DNA of 64,000 nt from CALBTQ01 sp036725605 (GTDB lineage: Bacteria > Lernaellota > Lernaellaia > Lernaellales > Lernaellaceae), in assembly GCA_036725605.1 (NCBI GenBank), contig DAIMDW010000020.1, forward strand, positions 52,802-116,801. The letters are read 5' to 3'. The position numbers were made by a program, and so were the translations under genes. The notes under the pieces are model-generated. The model had not been told where the DNA came from. It worked only from the letters and a program-made list of their open reading frames with translations, and did not search any database. Shown in pieces: positions 1 to 7,587 of the stretch; within the stretch, counting starts at the first letter, position 1, and every line of letters begins with the position of its first letter.

Positions 1-1
1 A

Positions 2-1354
2 TTGCGTAAAGAAGGCCAAATCCTTTTCTTACTGCCGTTTTACCTTACGGAAGAAATGGAAGTAAAAGCAGAATGGAAAGACGATAATATTTTAATAATC
101 GATCAGAGAGCTGAATGGTGGAAGCGCTATGGGGCCTTGACCGGCAAGGATTATCAAAGGTTGCCGAAAGAACTGGCCGTTAAAGGACTTGAAGAAATTA
201 CTGCCGAACCTTTGCTCAATTATCTGGTCGCCCTCAGTTACGAACAGCACGACAGCATGCAATTCGGTCCGGACACCAACCTCAATGAAATCTATGAGAA
301 TCTGATTCTCCAAGTGCATAAACGGGCCTGGGGCGAAGGCGGACCGCTGGTCGGTGATCTATCGGAAAAGGACTTCCTGCATATTCTGGAAGAAATTGCC
401 CTCTGCGCTTGGCATGGGCGAGGGCGAACCGTCACGGTTGGTGAAATCGAAAACCGTTGTAAACAATCCGGTATGCTGCAACTGCTTGAGAAATTACAGC
501 ATGGGGCCAAAACAGGCGCCAATGTTCTCCGTTTATTAACGGCATTCTATTTTCAAAAACGTGGCGGAGTAATCCCCGGCCAGGAAACGTTCGAATTCAC
601 GCACAAGAGCTTTCGCGAATACCTGACGGCCGGCCGCATTACTCGGATGCATAATCAAATATACAGGCAATTAAAACAACATCAAGAAGACTACCAATTC
701 GGTTGGAATGAAAATGAGGCGCTTAAACATTGGGCGATGCTAACCGGTCCGGCGGTAATGGATATCGATTTGTATAACTATCTCGCGCGGCAGGTTGCCC
801 TGGAACATCGACGAAACTGCAAAGAGGGAAAAGAATCGCATACAGAGGAATTGCAGAAAACGTTGATTCGCTTGATCGACCACGTCTTACGTTATCGCCT
901 GCCGATGCATCAAATCCCGGGAAACATGACGTACAAAGAAATGAAATTCCAAGCGCGCAACGCCGAAGAGGCATTGCTGGCCTCGTTATGCGCCTATTCG
1001 GCGGTTACCGGCAAGATTAGTAAAATCAATTGGCCGCAAGACAATAGCGCCGGAGCCTGGATAAAATTTCTCCAAGGTCAGAGGAAGGGTTCAGAAAATA
1101 AATTATCGCTTTCCTGTTTGGCGCGAATCGATTTTTCGAAACAGATTTTTTATCTGGCCGATTTATTTAGCGCAAACTTATTGGATGCGCGATTGAATGA
1201 AGCAAAACTTGAGCGAATAAACCTAATGTTTGCGAACTTGGTAGGGGCAGACCTGTCAGGGGCAAACTTGAAAGAAGCAGACCTAGAAAATGTAAGCATT
1301 GACGAAACAAACTTCAACGGAGCAAATTTAAAAGGAACCATCCTGGAAGGATAA
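2..1354 (+). CDS. NACHT/STAND-like protein with C-terminal pentapeptide repeats (5' partial)
   Basis: The frame is open from the window edge, so the N-terminus, including any P-loop NTPase core, lies outside. What remains resembles the region after a NACHT ATPase: an EPLLNYLVAL helix like the PLLL motif near residue 69, then FEFTHKSFREYLTA (about 197-210), the winged-helix signature typical of NACHT/STAND proteins. Residues about 374-450 are pentapeptide repeats (ADLSGANLKEADLEN), which form a right-handed quadrilateral beta-helix. Bacterial NACHT proteins are often antiphage or signalling switches, with the C-terminal repeats acting as sensor. Base composition is more AT-rich than the downstream genes, suggesting transfer. 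The ttg at position 2 is unlikely to be the real start. Family assignment is fairly sure; the defence role is inference. Confidence 0.7.
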   Translation: MRKEGQILFLLPFYLTEEMEVKAEWKDDNILIIDQRAEWWKRYGALTGKDYQRLPKELAVKGLEEITAEPLLNYLVALSYEQHDSMQFGPDTNLNEIYENLILQVHKRAWGEGGPLVGDLSEKDFLHILEEIALCAWHGRGRTVTVGEIENRCKQSGMLQLLEKLQHGAKTGANVLRLLTAFYFQKRGGVIPGQETFEFTHKSFREYLTAGRITRMHNQIYRQLKQHQEDYQFGWNENEALKHWAMLTGPAVMDIDLYNYLARQVALEHRRNCKEGKESHTEELQKTLIRLIDHVLRYRLPMHQIPGNMTYKEMKFQARNAEEALLASLCAYSAVTGKISKINWPQDNSAGAWIKFLQGQRKGSENKLSLSCLARIDFSKQIFYLADLFSANLLDARLNEAKLERINLMFANLVGADLSGANLKEADLENVSIDETNFNGANLKGTILEG

Positions 1355-1360
1355 ATTAAG

Positions 1361-1831
1361 TCAAAATAGCTTCCTCGTCCCGAAACGCTTGCGCAGCACA
1401 CTGTGGCGGTGGGTGAACAGGATGTTCACGAAGGCGCGCAGGAGCGGGCGCAGCGGCGCGAGGCGCGGGGCGAAGGTCAGGCGGTCGCGCAGGCGGCAGC
1501 GGCCGGGGCCGAGCGTTTCGAGCGTGCGTTCGTGCCGCCACAGGCGGTTGGTCCAACTGAAAGACTCTTCGACGAACCCCGTGCCCGGGCGCACCTCTTT
1601 GAGGATCAGGCTGTGCCGATCGACCGGCAGCAGGCCGAACAGCAACAGCCAACTGCGAAAGAGCACCTCGCCGGTCGGCGCTTCGTCGAGAAGGTAATCG
1701 TCCAGGGCGCACGGCCAGGTCATGCGCAGCAGCGGCCGCAGTTCGAAGTTGACGCCGCGCATCGTGGACACGCCGGTCCACAGCGCCTCGCGCGAGATGT
1801 TCAAGTCGGATTGAAAACTCAATTCGATCAT
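1361..1831 (-). CDS. SRPBCC (START-like) family protein
   Basis: A 156-aa protein. The N-terminal pattern (MIELSFQSDLNISREALW) and a C-terminal helix ending near LRAFVNILFTHRH match the helix-grip fold of SRPBCC/polyketide-cyclase-like ligand-binding proteins. The substrate is unknown. The ATG overlaps the TGA of the upstream YchF-like gene by four bases (ATGA), so the two are translationally coupled. It converges with the NACHT-like gene with only six bases between them. No signal peptide or membrane segment is seen, so it is probably cytoplasmic. Confidence 0.6.
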   Translation of the reverse strand: MIELSFQSDLNISREALWTGVSTMRGVNFELRPLLRMTWPCALDDYLLDEAPTGEVLFRSWLLLFGLLPVDRHSLILKEVRPGTGFVEESFSWTNRLWRHERTLETLGPGRCRLRDRLTFAPRLAPLRPLLRAFVNILFTHRHSVLRKRFGTRKLF

Positions 1832-2853
1832 ACGTTGAACCGCACGTGCATGATTTCCCCGTCGCTGAGCACGTAGTTCTTGCCTTCCACCTGCAGTTTG
1901 CCGGTGTCGCGGCAGGCCTTGAGCGAACCCAGGTCGACCAGCGTCTGGTAGGGGACGATCTCGGCGCGGATGAAGCCGCGTTCGAGGTCGGAGTGGATCG
2001 ACCCGGCGGCCTTTTGCGCGGTGGTGCCGGCGGGCACGGGCCACGCGTGGCAGTCGTCGTCGCCGACGGTGAAGAAGCTGATCAGATTCAACTGCGCGAA
2101 CGCCGCGCGGGCGATGCGGTGCGCGGCCGGTTCGCCCAGGCCCATTTCGGCGGCGAAGGCGTCCTGCTCGTCGGGCGGCAGCGTGGCGACCTCGGCGGCG
2201 ACGGTCAGGCACACGGGAATCGCCTGGCGGCCCCAGAGCACGGTGGGCGCGGGCAGCGGCGCGTTATCGGGCGGCGTGTTTTCGTCGAGGTTGATCACGA
2301 TCAACTGCGGCGTGAGCGTGACGAGATTCAGGCCGGTCAGACCGGCGCGGTCGTGCTCGTCGAGCTCGGCGCTCCACAGCGGCTGTTCGCTTTCGAGCAG
2401 CTCCTTGGCCTTGAGCACGGCGTGTTTGCGCGTCGCGTCCATCGGCTGCACGCGTTCGCGTTCGAGCAGACGCTCGAGGGCGAACAGGTCGGCGAAGATC
2501 ATCTCGCCGTCGAGCTTGGCCAGGTCGCGCGGCACGTCGGGCTCATCGGCGGCGGCGGGCGTCATACAGGCGCGCACCACGTGAATGAACAGACTCGACC
2601 CTTTGATCAGATCGAGGTAGCGCTCCATTTCGCTGCGGCGCTTGCCTTCGCCGGCGCCGGGCCAGGCGGCTTCGCGCGCACGAATTTCCGCGTAGGTCGT
2701 TTTTTTCGGATGATAAATCTCGACCAGCTTGTCCAGGCGCGGATCGGGCACCTTGACCGTGGCGATCTGCGCTTTGCCCGCATCCTGCCCGGTCAGCGCG
2801 GCCAGCAGCGTCGATTTGCCGCACCCGGCCAACCCGATGACGGTGACGTCCAT
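1828..2853 (-). CDS. YchF/OLA1-like P-loop ATPase
   Basis: A 341-aa protein starting with a P-loop, GLAGCGKSTLL (residues 8-18). It ends in a TGS-like C-terminal domain (DTGKLQVEGKNYV, then GEIMHVRFNV), the hallmark of YchF/OLA1. YchF proteins are ribosome-associated and prefer ATP because the G4 motif is NxxE; here NLDE fits. The P-loop is unusual: the family normally has PNVGKS, here it is AGCGKS. The protein is also shorter than the usual 363 aa, so I regard it as a divergent paralogue rather than canonical ychF. An AAGGAG ribosome-binding site precedes the ATG. It is coupled to the downstream SRPBCC gene. Confidence 0.8.
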   Translation of the reverse strand: MDVTVIGLAGCGKSTLLAALTGQDAGKAQIATVKVPDPRLDKLVEIYHPKKTTYAEIRAREAAWPGAGEGKRRSEMERYLDLIKGSSLFIHVVRACMTPAAADEPDVPRDLAKLDGEMIFADLFALERLLERERVQPMDATRKHAVLKAKELLESEQPLWSAELDEHDRAGLTGLNLVTLTPQLIVINLDENTPPDNAPLPAPTVLWGRQAIPVCLTVAAEVATLPPDEQDAFAAEMGLGEPAAHRIARAAFAQLNLISFFTVGDDDCHAWPVPAGTTAQKAAGSIHSDLERGFIRAEIVPYQTLVDLGSLKACRDTGKLQVEGKNYVLSDGEIMHVRFNV

Positions 2854-2937
2854 AACCAGCTCCTTCGTTTCAGAGGCACGAGCAAGATACCGCGCCCGTC
2901 GCCGCTGTCAAGGATCGCAATGATTGCGGTGGATGGA

Positions 2938-3516
2938 TTACAACTGCGCCAGTTTGCGCGCCCAGTCGGCGACGCGCTCGAGGGTGAGATCGTCGGCGCG
3001 CAGGGCGTCGGCGCGTTCGGCAGCGATGTTGTTGCCGGTCATTTCGACTTCGATGAAGCCGTCGCGCAACAGGCGCGCGGCAACGTCCTCGCGATCGCCG
3101 GCGGTGAGGTGTTCTTTCACGCCGAAGTTGGTGATCCCGATCACGCGGCCGATCTGATCGAAGCGGCGATGCCCCAGCGCGTACGGGCCGGTGTCGACCG
3201 CGCCGGGGGCGAGTTGTGTTTCGCTGGGACGCCGGGTGAGCTTGCATTCCGGGCGTTCGCTTTCATCCTTGAGCGTCAGTTTGATCTGCGTGAGTTTGCC
3301 CGTGCGCGTGCGATACAGCGACAGCTCGTAGCGCGACTTTTGCTGCCACCAGACGAGCACGTCGCGCCCTTGTTCGTTTTGCACGGTCGCCTTGAGTTTT
3401 TCGGCGAGTTCGCGCACCTGACGATCGGCCCGCAGCACGGTCAGGGTATTGCGAATGAACATGCCCAGGGCCGTCAACAGCAGGGCGATTGCCGCAATCC
3501 ACCCGGTCAGTTGCAT
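2938..3516 (-). CDS. Hypothetical membrane-anchored protein
   Basis: A 192-aa protein that I do not recognise. Residues about 5-22 form one hydrophobic N-terminal segment (LTGWIAAIALLLTALGMFI) followed by a basic/amphipathic helix, so it is probably a single-pass inner-membrane protein. The remaining mixed alpha/beta region is soluble. A GGAGGGA ribosome-binding site lies 8 bases before the ATG. It reads away from the GT2 gene at 3724, so the 207-base gap probably holds divergent promoters. It lies 84 bases upstream of the YchF-like gene on the same strand and may be cotranscribed with it. Confidence 0.55.
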   Translation of the reverse strand: MQLTGWIAAIALLLTALGMFIRNTLTVLRADRQVRELAEKLKATVQNEQGRDVLVWWQQKSRYELSLYRTRTGKLTQIKLTLKDESERPECKLTRRPSETQLAPGAVDTGPYALGHRRFDQIGRVIGITNFGVKEHLTAGDREDVAARLLRDGFIEVEMTGNNIAAERADALRADDLTLERVADWARKLAQL

Positions 3517-3723
3517 GCGTGGTTCCCTCCGTTCCCGCTCGCTTTGATGGATGATAGGTGCGCTCCATTATAGGCGATCGCGTCGATTTGGCGAACGGGA
3601 TTTTGTATCGGCCGGACGCCGTCGCGGCGCGCGATGATTTTCCCGCCGTGTTGGTGTATAACAAAACGGAAACCAACAACGCAGTCGTGTACGAAACCCT
3701 GACGGAGAGCGGGGAACGCCCTG

Positions 3724-4425
3724 ATGAGCGAACGCGATCGACCTTTGTACATCGTGCCGGCCTACAACGAAGGCGCGAACATCGCCGCAGTGATTGCCGA
3801 CCTGCTGACCGTGGCCGCGCCGGAGGAAATTCTGGTCGTCAGCGACGGCAGCACCGACGACACCGCCGCGGTCGTGCGCCGCACGCCGGTCGCGTTTCTC
3901 GAACTGCCCTTCAACAACGGCGTGGCCACGGTGCTCAAGGCGGGCTTCGGCTATGCCCTGCGCCACGACTTTCCCTGCGCCGTGCAGTTCGACGGCGACG
4001 GGCAGCACATCGCCGCCGAGGCGGAAAAAATCCTCGCCCCGGTGCGCGCGGACCAGTGCGACATCGCGGTGGGCTATCGCTTCGGCAAGAGCCGTATCGT
4101 CTCGTCCAAGGCGCGCGTGTTCGGGCGGATGCTCATCAGCGGCTTTCTGATTTTGCTGACCGGCCAGTACCACGCCGATCCGACCAGCGGCTTTCGCGCC
4201 TATTCGCGCAAAGCGATCGAACGTTTCGCGCGTGATTTTCCCGACGAGTTCCCCGAGGTCGAGTCGATCGTGCTGGCGAAGAAATTCGGCCTGCGCCTGC
4301 GCGGCGAGCCGGTGACGATGCAGCCGCGACGGGGCGGCAAATCGTCGATCAAGTTTTTCGGATCGATCTATTACATGATCAAAGTGACGCTCGCGTCGCT
4401 GATCATGATGCTGCGCCGGTACTGA
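3724..4425 (+). CDS. Family 2 glycosyltransferase (DPM1-like)
   Basis: A 233-aa GT-A fold transferase. The N-terminus has the nucleotide-binding pattern IVPAYNEGANI and DGSTDD (about 41-46). The metal-binding DxD lies in QFDGDGQH (about 88-95). These match dolichol/polyprenyl-phosphate sugar synthases, which load a sugar from a nucleotide donor onto a lipid carrier at the cytoplasmic face. There is no clear C-terminal TM pair. It is followed after 20 bases by a DUF2304 gene, a frequent partner of such GT2 enzymes in surface polysaccharide loci. First gene of the glycan cluster; donor and acceptor cannot be read from sequence. Confidence 0.88.
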   Translation: MSERDRPLYIVPAYNEGANIAAVIADLLTVAAPEEILVVSDGSTDDTAAVVRRTPVAFLELPFNNGVATVLKAGFGYALRHDFPCAVQFDGDGQHIAAEAEKILAPVRADQCDIAVGYRFGKSRIVSSKARVFGRMLISGFLILLTGQYHADPTSGFRAYSRKAIERFARDFPDEFPEVESIVLAKKFGLRLRGEPVTMQPRRGGKSSIKFFGSIYYMIKVTLASLIMMLRRY

Positions 4426-4445
4426 CCGGCCGGGAGCGAGGGGCG

Positions 4446-4883
4446 ATGGAGCAAGCGGCGAATCTGACCGAATTGCTGGTGCGGCAGAAGATCATCGCGG
4501 CGGTCTTCATCGTGCTGATCTTCCTGCTGACGATCGAGTTCATCCGCCGGCGTGCGCTCAAGGAACGCTACGCGCTGCTGTGGCTGGCGGCGAGCATCGT
4601 GCTCATTCCGCTGGTGCTGTGGTACGAGCTGCTGCTGAAAATCAGCAAGGTGCTGGGCATCGCCTATCCGCCGGCGACGATTTTGCTGACGGCGATCATC
4701 TTCATCATTCTTATTCTGTTCCACTTCTCGGTGGCGCTGTCCAAAACGCGCCGGCACGAGGAAAAGCTGCTGTTGCGCATCGCCGAACAGGACGAGCGAC
4801 TGGATACGCTGGAGCGGGAGGTCGCCCGCCTGCGCGGAAACGATCCGGCGACCGGCGACGCGCCGGAAAGCCGCGGCGGGTGA
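4446..4883 (+). CDS. DUF2304 small membrane protein
   Basis: A 145-aa protein with three hydrophobic segments (about residues 14-30, 41-60 and 72-97) and a charged, probably coiled-coil C-terminus (LRIAEQDERLDTLEREVARL). This layout is that of DUF2304, which usually accompanies GT2 polyprenyl-phosphate sugar synthases and is thought to be a membrane partner. A GGGAGCGAGGGG purine tract precedes the ATG. It sits 20 bases after the GT2 gene and 8 bases before the deacetylase start, supporting one transcript. Biochemical role unknown. Confidence 0.75.
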   Translation: MEQAANLTELLVRQKIIAAVFIVLIFLLTIEFIRRRALKERYALLWLAASIVLIPLVLWYELLLKISKVLGIAYPPATILLTAIIFIILILFHFSVALSKTRRHEEKLLLRIAEQDERLDTLEREVARLRGNDPATGDAPESRGG

Positions 4884-4891
4884 ACGGACCG

Positions 4892-5737
4892 ATGACGACG
4901 CGGCGCGAAGGCATTTCGTTCGACGAGAAAATCGCCTGCATCACCCTGGATGTGGAGGAGGATTACGACGATTTCGTCGGCGCCTTCAACATCTATCATC
5001 GCCATCGCGACGAACTCGAAACGTTGAACGCGCTGTTTCGCGCGCAGGAAGCGCCGTTGTCCGCGTTCATCCGCACCGACATGCTCGCGCGCTACGACGG
5101 GTTGGGCGAATTTCTCGTTCGGCTGGCGGCGGACCTGCATTGCCATTCGCACAGCCACCGCGTCGACGGCCCCGATTCGTGTGCGCAGATCGAAGCTTCG
5201 CGGGCGGCGTTCGCGGAGTATTTCGGCCGGTCGCCGTTGGGGTATCGCGCGCCGCTGGGCATTTTAAAACCGGGCGACGTCGAGTGCATCAAGGCGGAGG
5301 GATTCGGCTTTAGCGCCAGCGTGTTTCCGTCATATCGACCGGGCGCGTTCAACAATCTGTCGCAGCCGGGCACGCCGTTTTTTTACGAAAACGGCTTGTT
5401 GGAAATTCCCTTCGCCGCGTTCCCGCGCGTGCGCTACACCATTTCGCTGAGCTACCTCAAGCTGATCGGCCTGACGGCGTTCAGGGCGCTGGTGCGCACG
5501 TGCGGCTTGCCCAACCCGCTGGTGTTCGATTCGCACTTTCACGATTATGTCGTTTGCCGGGAGAGCCTGGCGCGCGTACCGCTGCGTTACCGGCTGCCTT
5601 GGGGACGCAACCTGGAAAAGGGAACCGATTTTTTCCGGCGCTTTGTCGACCTGCTGCGCGATGAAGGATACCGGTTGATCACGATGAGCGAACTGTATCG
5701 GCTGACGAAGGAAAAAGCATCATGCGGATCGTCCTGA
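4892..5737 (+). CDS. NodB-type polysaccharide deacetylase
   Basis: A 281-aa carbohydrate esterase family 4-like protein. Visible motifs are the N-terminal metal/base motif TLDVEEDYDD (about 18-27), a His-rich strand HCHSHSH (83-89), the RAP motif in GYRAPLG (117-123) and the C-terminal DSHFHDYV (about 213-220). Such enzymes remove N- or O-acetyl groups from sugars or lipid-linked glycans. No signal peptide is seen, so it may act on a lipid-linked intermediate at the inner membrane face. A GTG at 4880 overlapping the DUF2304 stop is an alternative start. It overlaps the formyltransferase by 16 bases, a pairing reminiscent of deacetylase/formyltransferase sets that modify amino sugars. Confidence 0.82.
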   Translation: MTTRREGISFDEKIACITLDVEEDYDDFVGAFNIYHRHRDELETLNALFRAQEAPLSAFIRTDMLARYDGLGEFLVRLAADLHCHSHSHRVDGPDSCAQIEASRAAFAEYFGRSPLGYRAPLGILKPGDVECIKAEGFGFSASVFPSYRPGAFNNLSQPGTPFFYENGLLEIPFAAFPRVRYTISLSYLKLIGLTAFRALVRTCGLPNPLVFDSHFHDYVVCRESLARVPLRYRLPWGRNLEKGTDFFRRFVDLLRDEGYRLITMSELYRLTKEKASCGSS

Positions 5738-6507
5738 TTACTCAAGATGCCCCGATCTACCTGCACGAATTTCTGTTTCGGTTTTTTCGCCGGCTGCAGG
5801 CGACGAAACACCGGATCGTCGGCGTCGTGGTGGAGTCGTCGCTGACCAAGCCCTTTTTCAGCGAAGTGTTTTATCGGCTGCGCCTGTACGGTCCGTGGGA
5901 TTTTCTGCGCACCGCGTTGATGATCTTCGGCAACAAGCTGTGGTCGACGCTATACGCGCTGGGTTTGTCGAAACGCTGCGCCTCGGTCGACAATGTCGTT
6001 CGCGAATTCGCCTTGCCGTTAATGAAAACGGCGGGCATCAATTCGCCGGAGTTCCTCGCGTATTTGCGGAGCAACGAGGTCGACCTGGTCGTCAGCGTCG
6101 CCTCACCGGTCATCTTCAAAAAGGAGCTGCTGCAAACGCCGAAGCGCGGGTGCATCAATTACCATTCGGCGCTGCTGCCGCGCTACCGGGGCATCCAGCC
6201 GCTGTTCTGGGCGTTGCTCAACGGCGAGCCGGAGGTCGGGGTGAGCGTCCACGAGATGGATCGCAAACTGGACAACGGACCGATCCTCGTGCAAAAACGG
6301 ATTCCGGTCGAAGCGGGCGACACGCTGCACAGCCTGTATTGGAAGACCTTCAAGGTCGGGCCGGACGCGCTGCTGAACGCGCTGGACCTGTTGGAGTCCG
6401 GCGAGGAAAAACGCCTGCCGAACGCGGCCGAGAACGCCACGTACTTCGGCCATCCGCAACCGGAGGATACGCGCAACCTCAAACGACAGGGGAAACGGCT
6501 GTATTGA
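5722..6507 (+). CDS. Formyltransferase-family protein
   Basis: A 261-aa protein of the methionyl-tRNA/sugar N-formyltransferase fold. The catalytic triad is visible: Asn146 and His148 in INYHSALLPRYRG, and Asp184 in DRKLDNGPIL. These use 10-formyl-tetrahydrofolate. It lacks the C-terminal tRNA-binding OB domain of Fmt. Together with its position among glycosyltransferases, that suggests formylation of an amino sugar (as in ArnA, VioF or WlaRD) rather than tRNA. The start overlaps the deacetylase gene by 16 bases, and the stop overlaps the next TTG start (TTGA). Confidence 0.8.
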   Translation: MRIVLITQDAPIYLHEFLFRFFRRLQATKHRIVGVVVESSLTKPFFSEVFYRLRLYGPWDFLRTALMIFGNKLWSTLYALGLSKRCASVDNVVREFALPLMKTAGINSPEFLAYLRSNEVDLVVSVASPVIFKKELLQTPKRGCINYHSALLPRYRGIQPLFWALLNGEPEVGVSVHEMDRKLDNGPILVQKRIPVEAGDTLHSLYWKTFKVGPDALLNALDLLESGEEKRLPNAAENATYFGHPQPEDTRNLKRQGKRLY

Positions 6508-7574
6508 ACGATCCGGCGCCAAAAACCGCCGTGCCGCGCGCGGCGATCATCGTGGTCACCTACAATTCGGCGGAGCACATTGCCGCGCTGGCGGCGAGTT
6601 TGTGCGCGGACGAACCGGCCGGCTATCGGCGTGAACTCATCTTCGTGGACAACGCGTCGGCGGACGATTCGGCGGCGCGAATACGCGCGGCGTTGCCGGA
6701 GGCGGTGGTGCTGATCAACGAGGCGAACCTCGGCTTCGGCGCAGCCAACAACCGGGGTGCGGCCGAAGCCAAGGCGCGTGGGGCGGAGTTCGTCGCCTTT
6801 CTCAATCCCGACACGTCCGTCGAGCCGGGATGGCTGGAACCGCTGCTGCACGCGTTGCGCGCCGATCCCGGTCTGGGCGCGGTGCAGCCGCTGCTGGTGG
6901 ATGGGCGCGATCCGCAACAGGTGGTCAGCGGCGGCAATGTGGTGACCTTCCTCGGCTTCGGCTACATGGGCGGGCACGGCCGGCGCGCCGAGCGGGCGGA
7001 AACGGGCTTGCGCGGCTGCGCCTATGCCAGCGGAACGTGTATGGCGATGCGCACCGAGGAATTTCTCGCTTGCGGCGGCTTTGACGAACCGTTTTTTCTG
7101 TACGTCGAGGATCAGGACCTGGGCTGGCGGTTGCGCCTGGCGGGCAAGAAAGCGGCCACGGCCGGCGCGGCGCGCGTGCGGCACCATTACGAGTTTCACA
7201 AGGGCGCGGCGAAATTTTATTGGCTCGAACGCAACCGGTGGATTTTTCTGGCGACGCATTTTCAGCCGCGCACGTTGGCGCTGCTATTGCCCGCGCTGGT
7301 GATCGTCGAGCTGGGCCTGTGGGCGTATTTCCTTTTCGCCGGCATGGCGGCGGCGAAATGGCGCGCGGTGCGCGATTTCTTCCGGCCGGAAATCGCGGCG
7401 TGGCGCCGAGCCAAACGCACGAAACTGCAAAGCGAGCGGCGCTTATCCGATCGCGAACTGACCGCGTGGCTGACCGCCGAAATCGAACTGCCCGGCGGCA
7501 ACCCGTGGCCGGTGCGCGCGCTGTTGAATCCGTTTTTGCGCGCGTACTGGGCGCTGATCAAACGGTTCATTTGA
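6504..7574 (+). CDS. Family 2 glycosyltransferase (rhamnosyltransferase-like)
   Basis: A 356-aa GT-A enzyme. Motifs in order: IIVVTYNSAEHI, FVDNASADDSA, AFLNPDTSVEP (DxD equivalent) and the C-terminal GTCMAMR...GGFDEPFFLYVEDQDLGWRL (ED base motif). This resembles WbbL-like rhamnosyltransferases. One hydrophobic stretch (LALLLPALVIVELGLWAYFL) anchors the C-terminus. I chose the TTG at 6504 because an AGGGGA site lies about 9 bases upstream and the codon overlaps the previous stop. A GTG near 6530 is the alternative. Donor sugar is unknown. Confidence 0.82.
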   Translation: MNDPAPKTAVPRAAIIVVTYNSAEHIAALAASLCADEPAGYRRELIFVDNASADDSAARIRAALPEAVVLINEANLGFGAANNRGAAEAKARGAEFVAFLNPDTSVEPGWLEPLLHALRADPGLGAVQPLLVDGRDPQQVVSGGNVVTFLGFGYMGGHGRRAERAETGLRGCAYASGTCMAMRTEEFLACGGFDEPFFLYVEDQDLGWRLRLAGKKAATAGAARVRHHYEFHKGAAKFYWLERNRWIFLATHFQPRTLALLLPALVIVELGLWAYFLFAGMAAAKWRAVRDFFRPEIAAWRRAKRTKLQSERRLSDRELTAWLTAEIELPGGNPWPVRALLNPFLRAYWALIKRFI

Positions 7575-7587
7575 CGGGGCGAAACGC

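Noticed and set aside
1846..3573. Plus-strand frame of 575 codons opposite the YchF-like gene
   Set aside because: The minus-strand reading gives P-loop and TGS motifs; the plus reading is a shadow.
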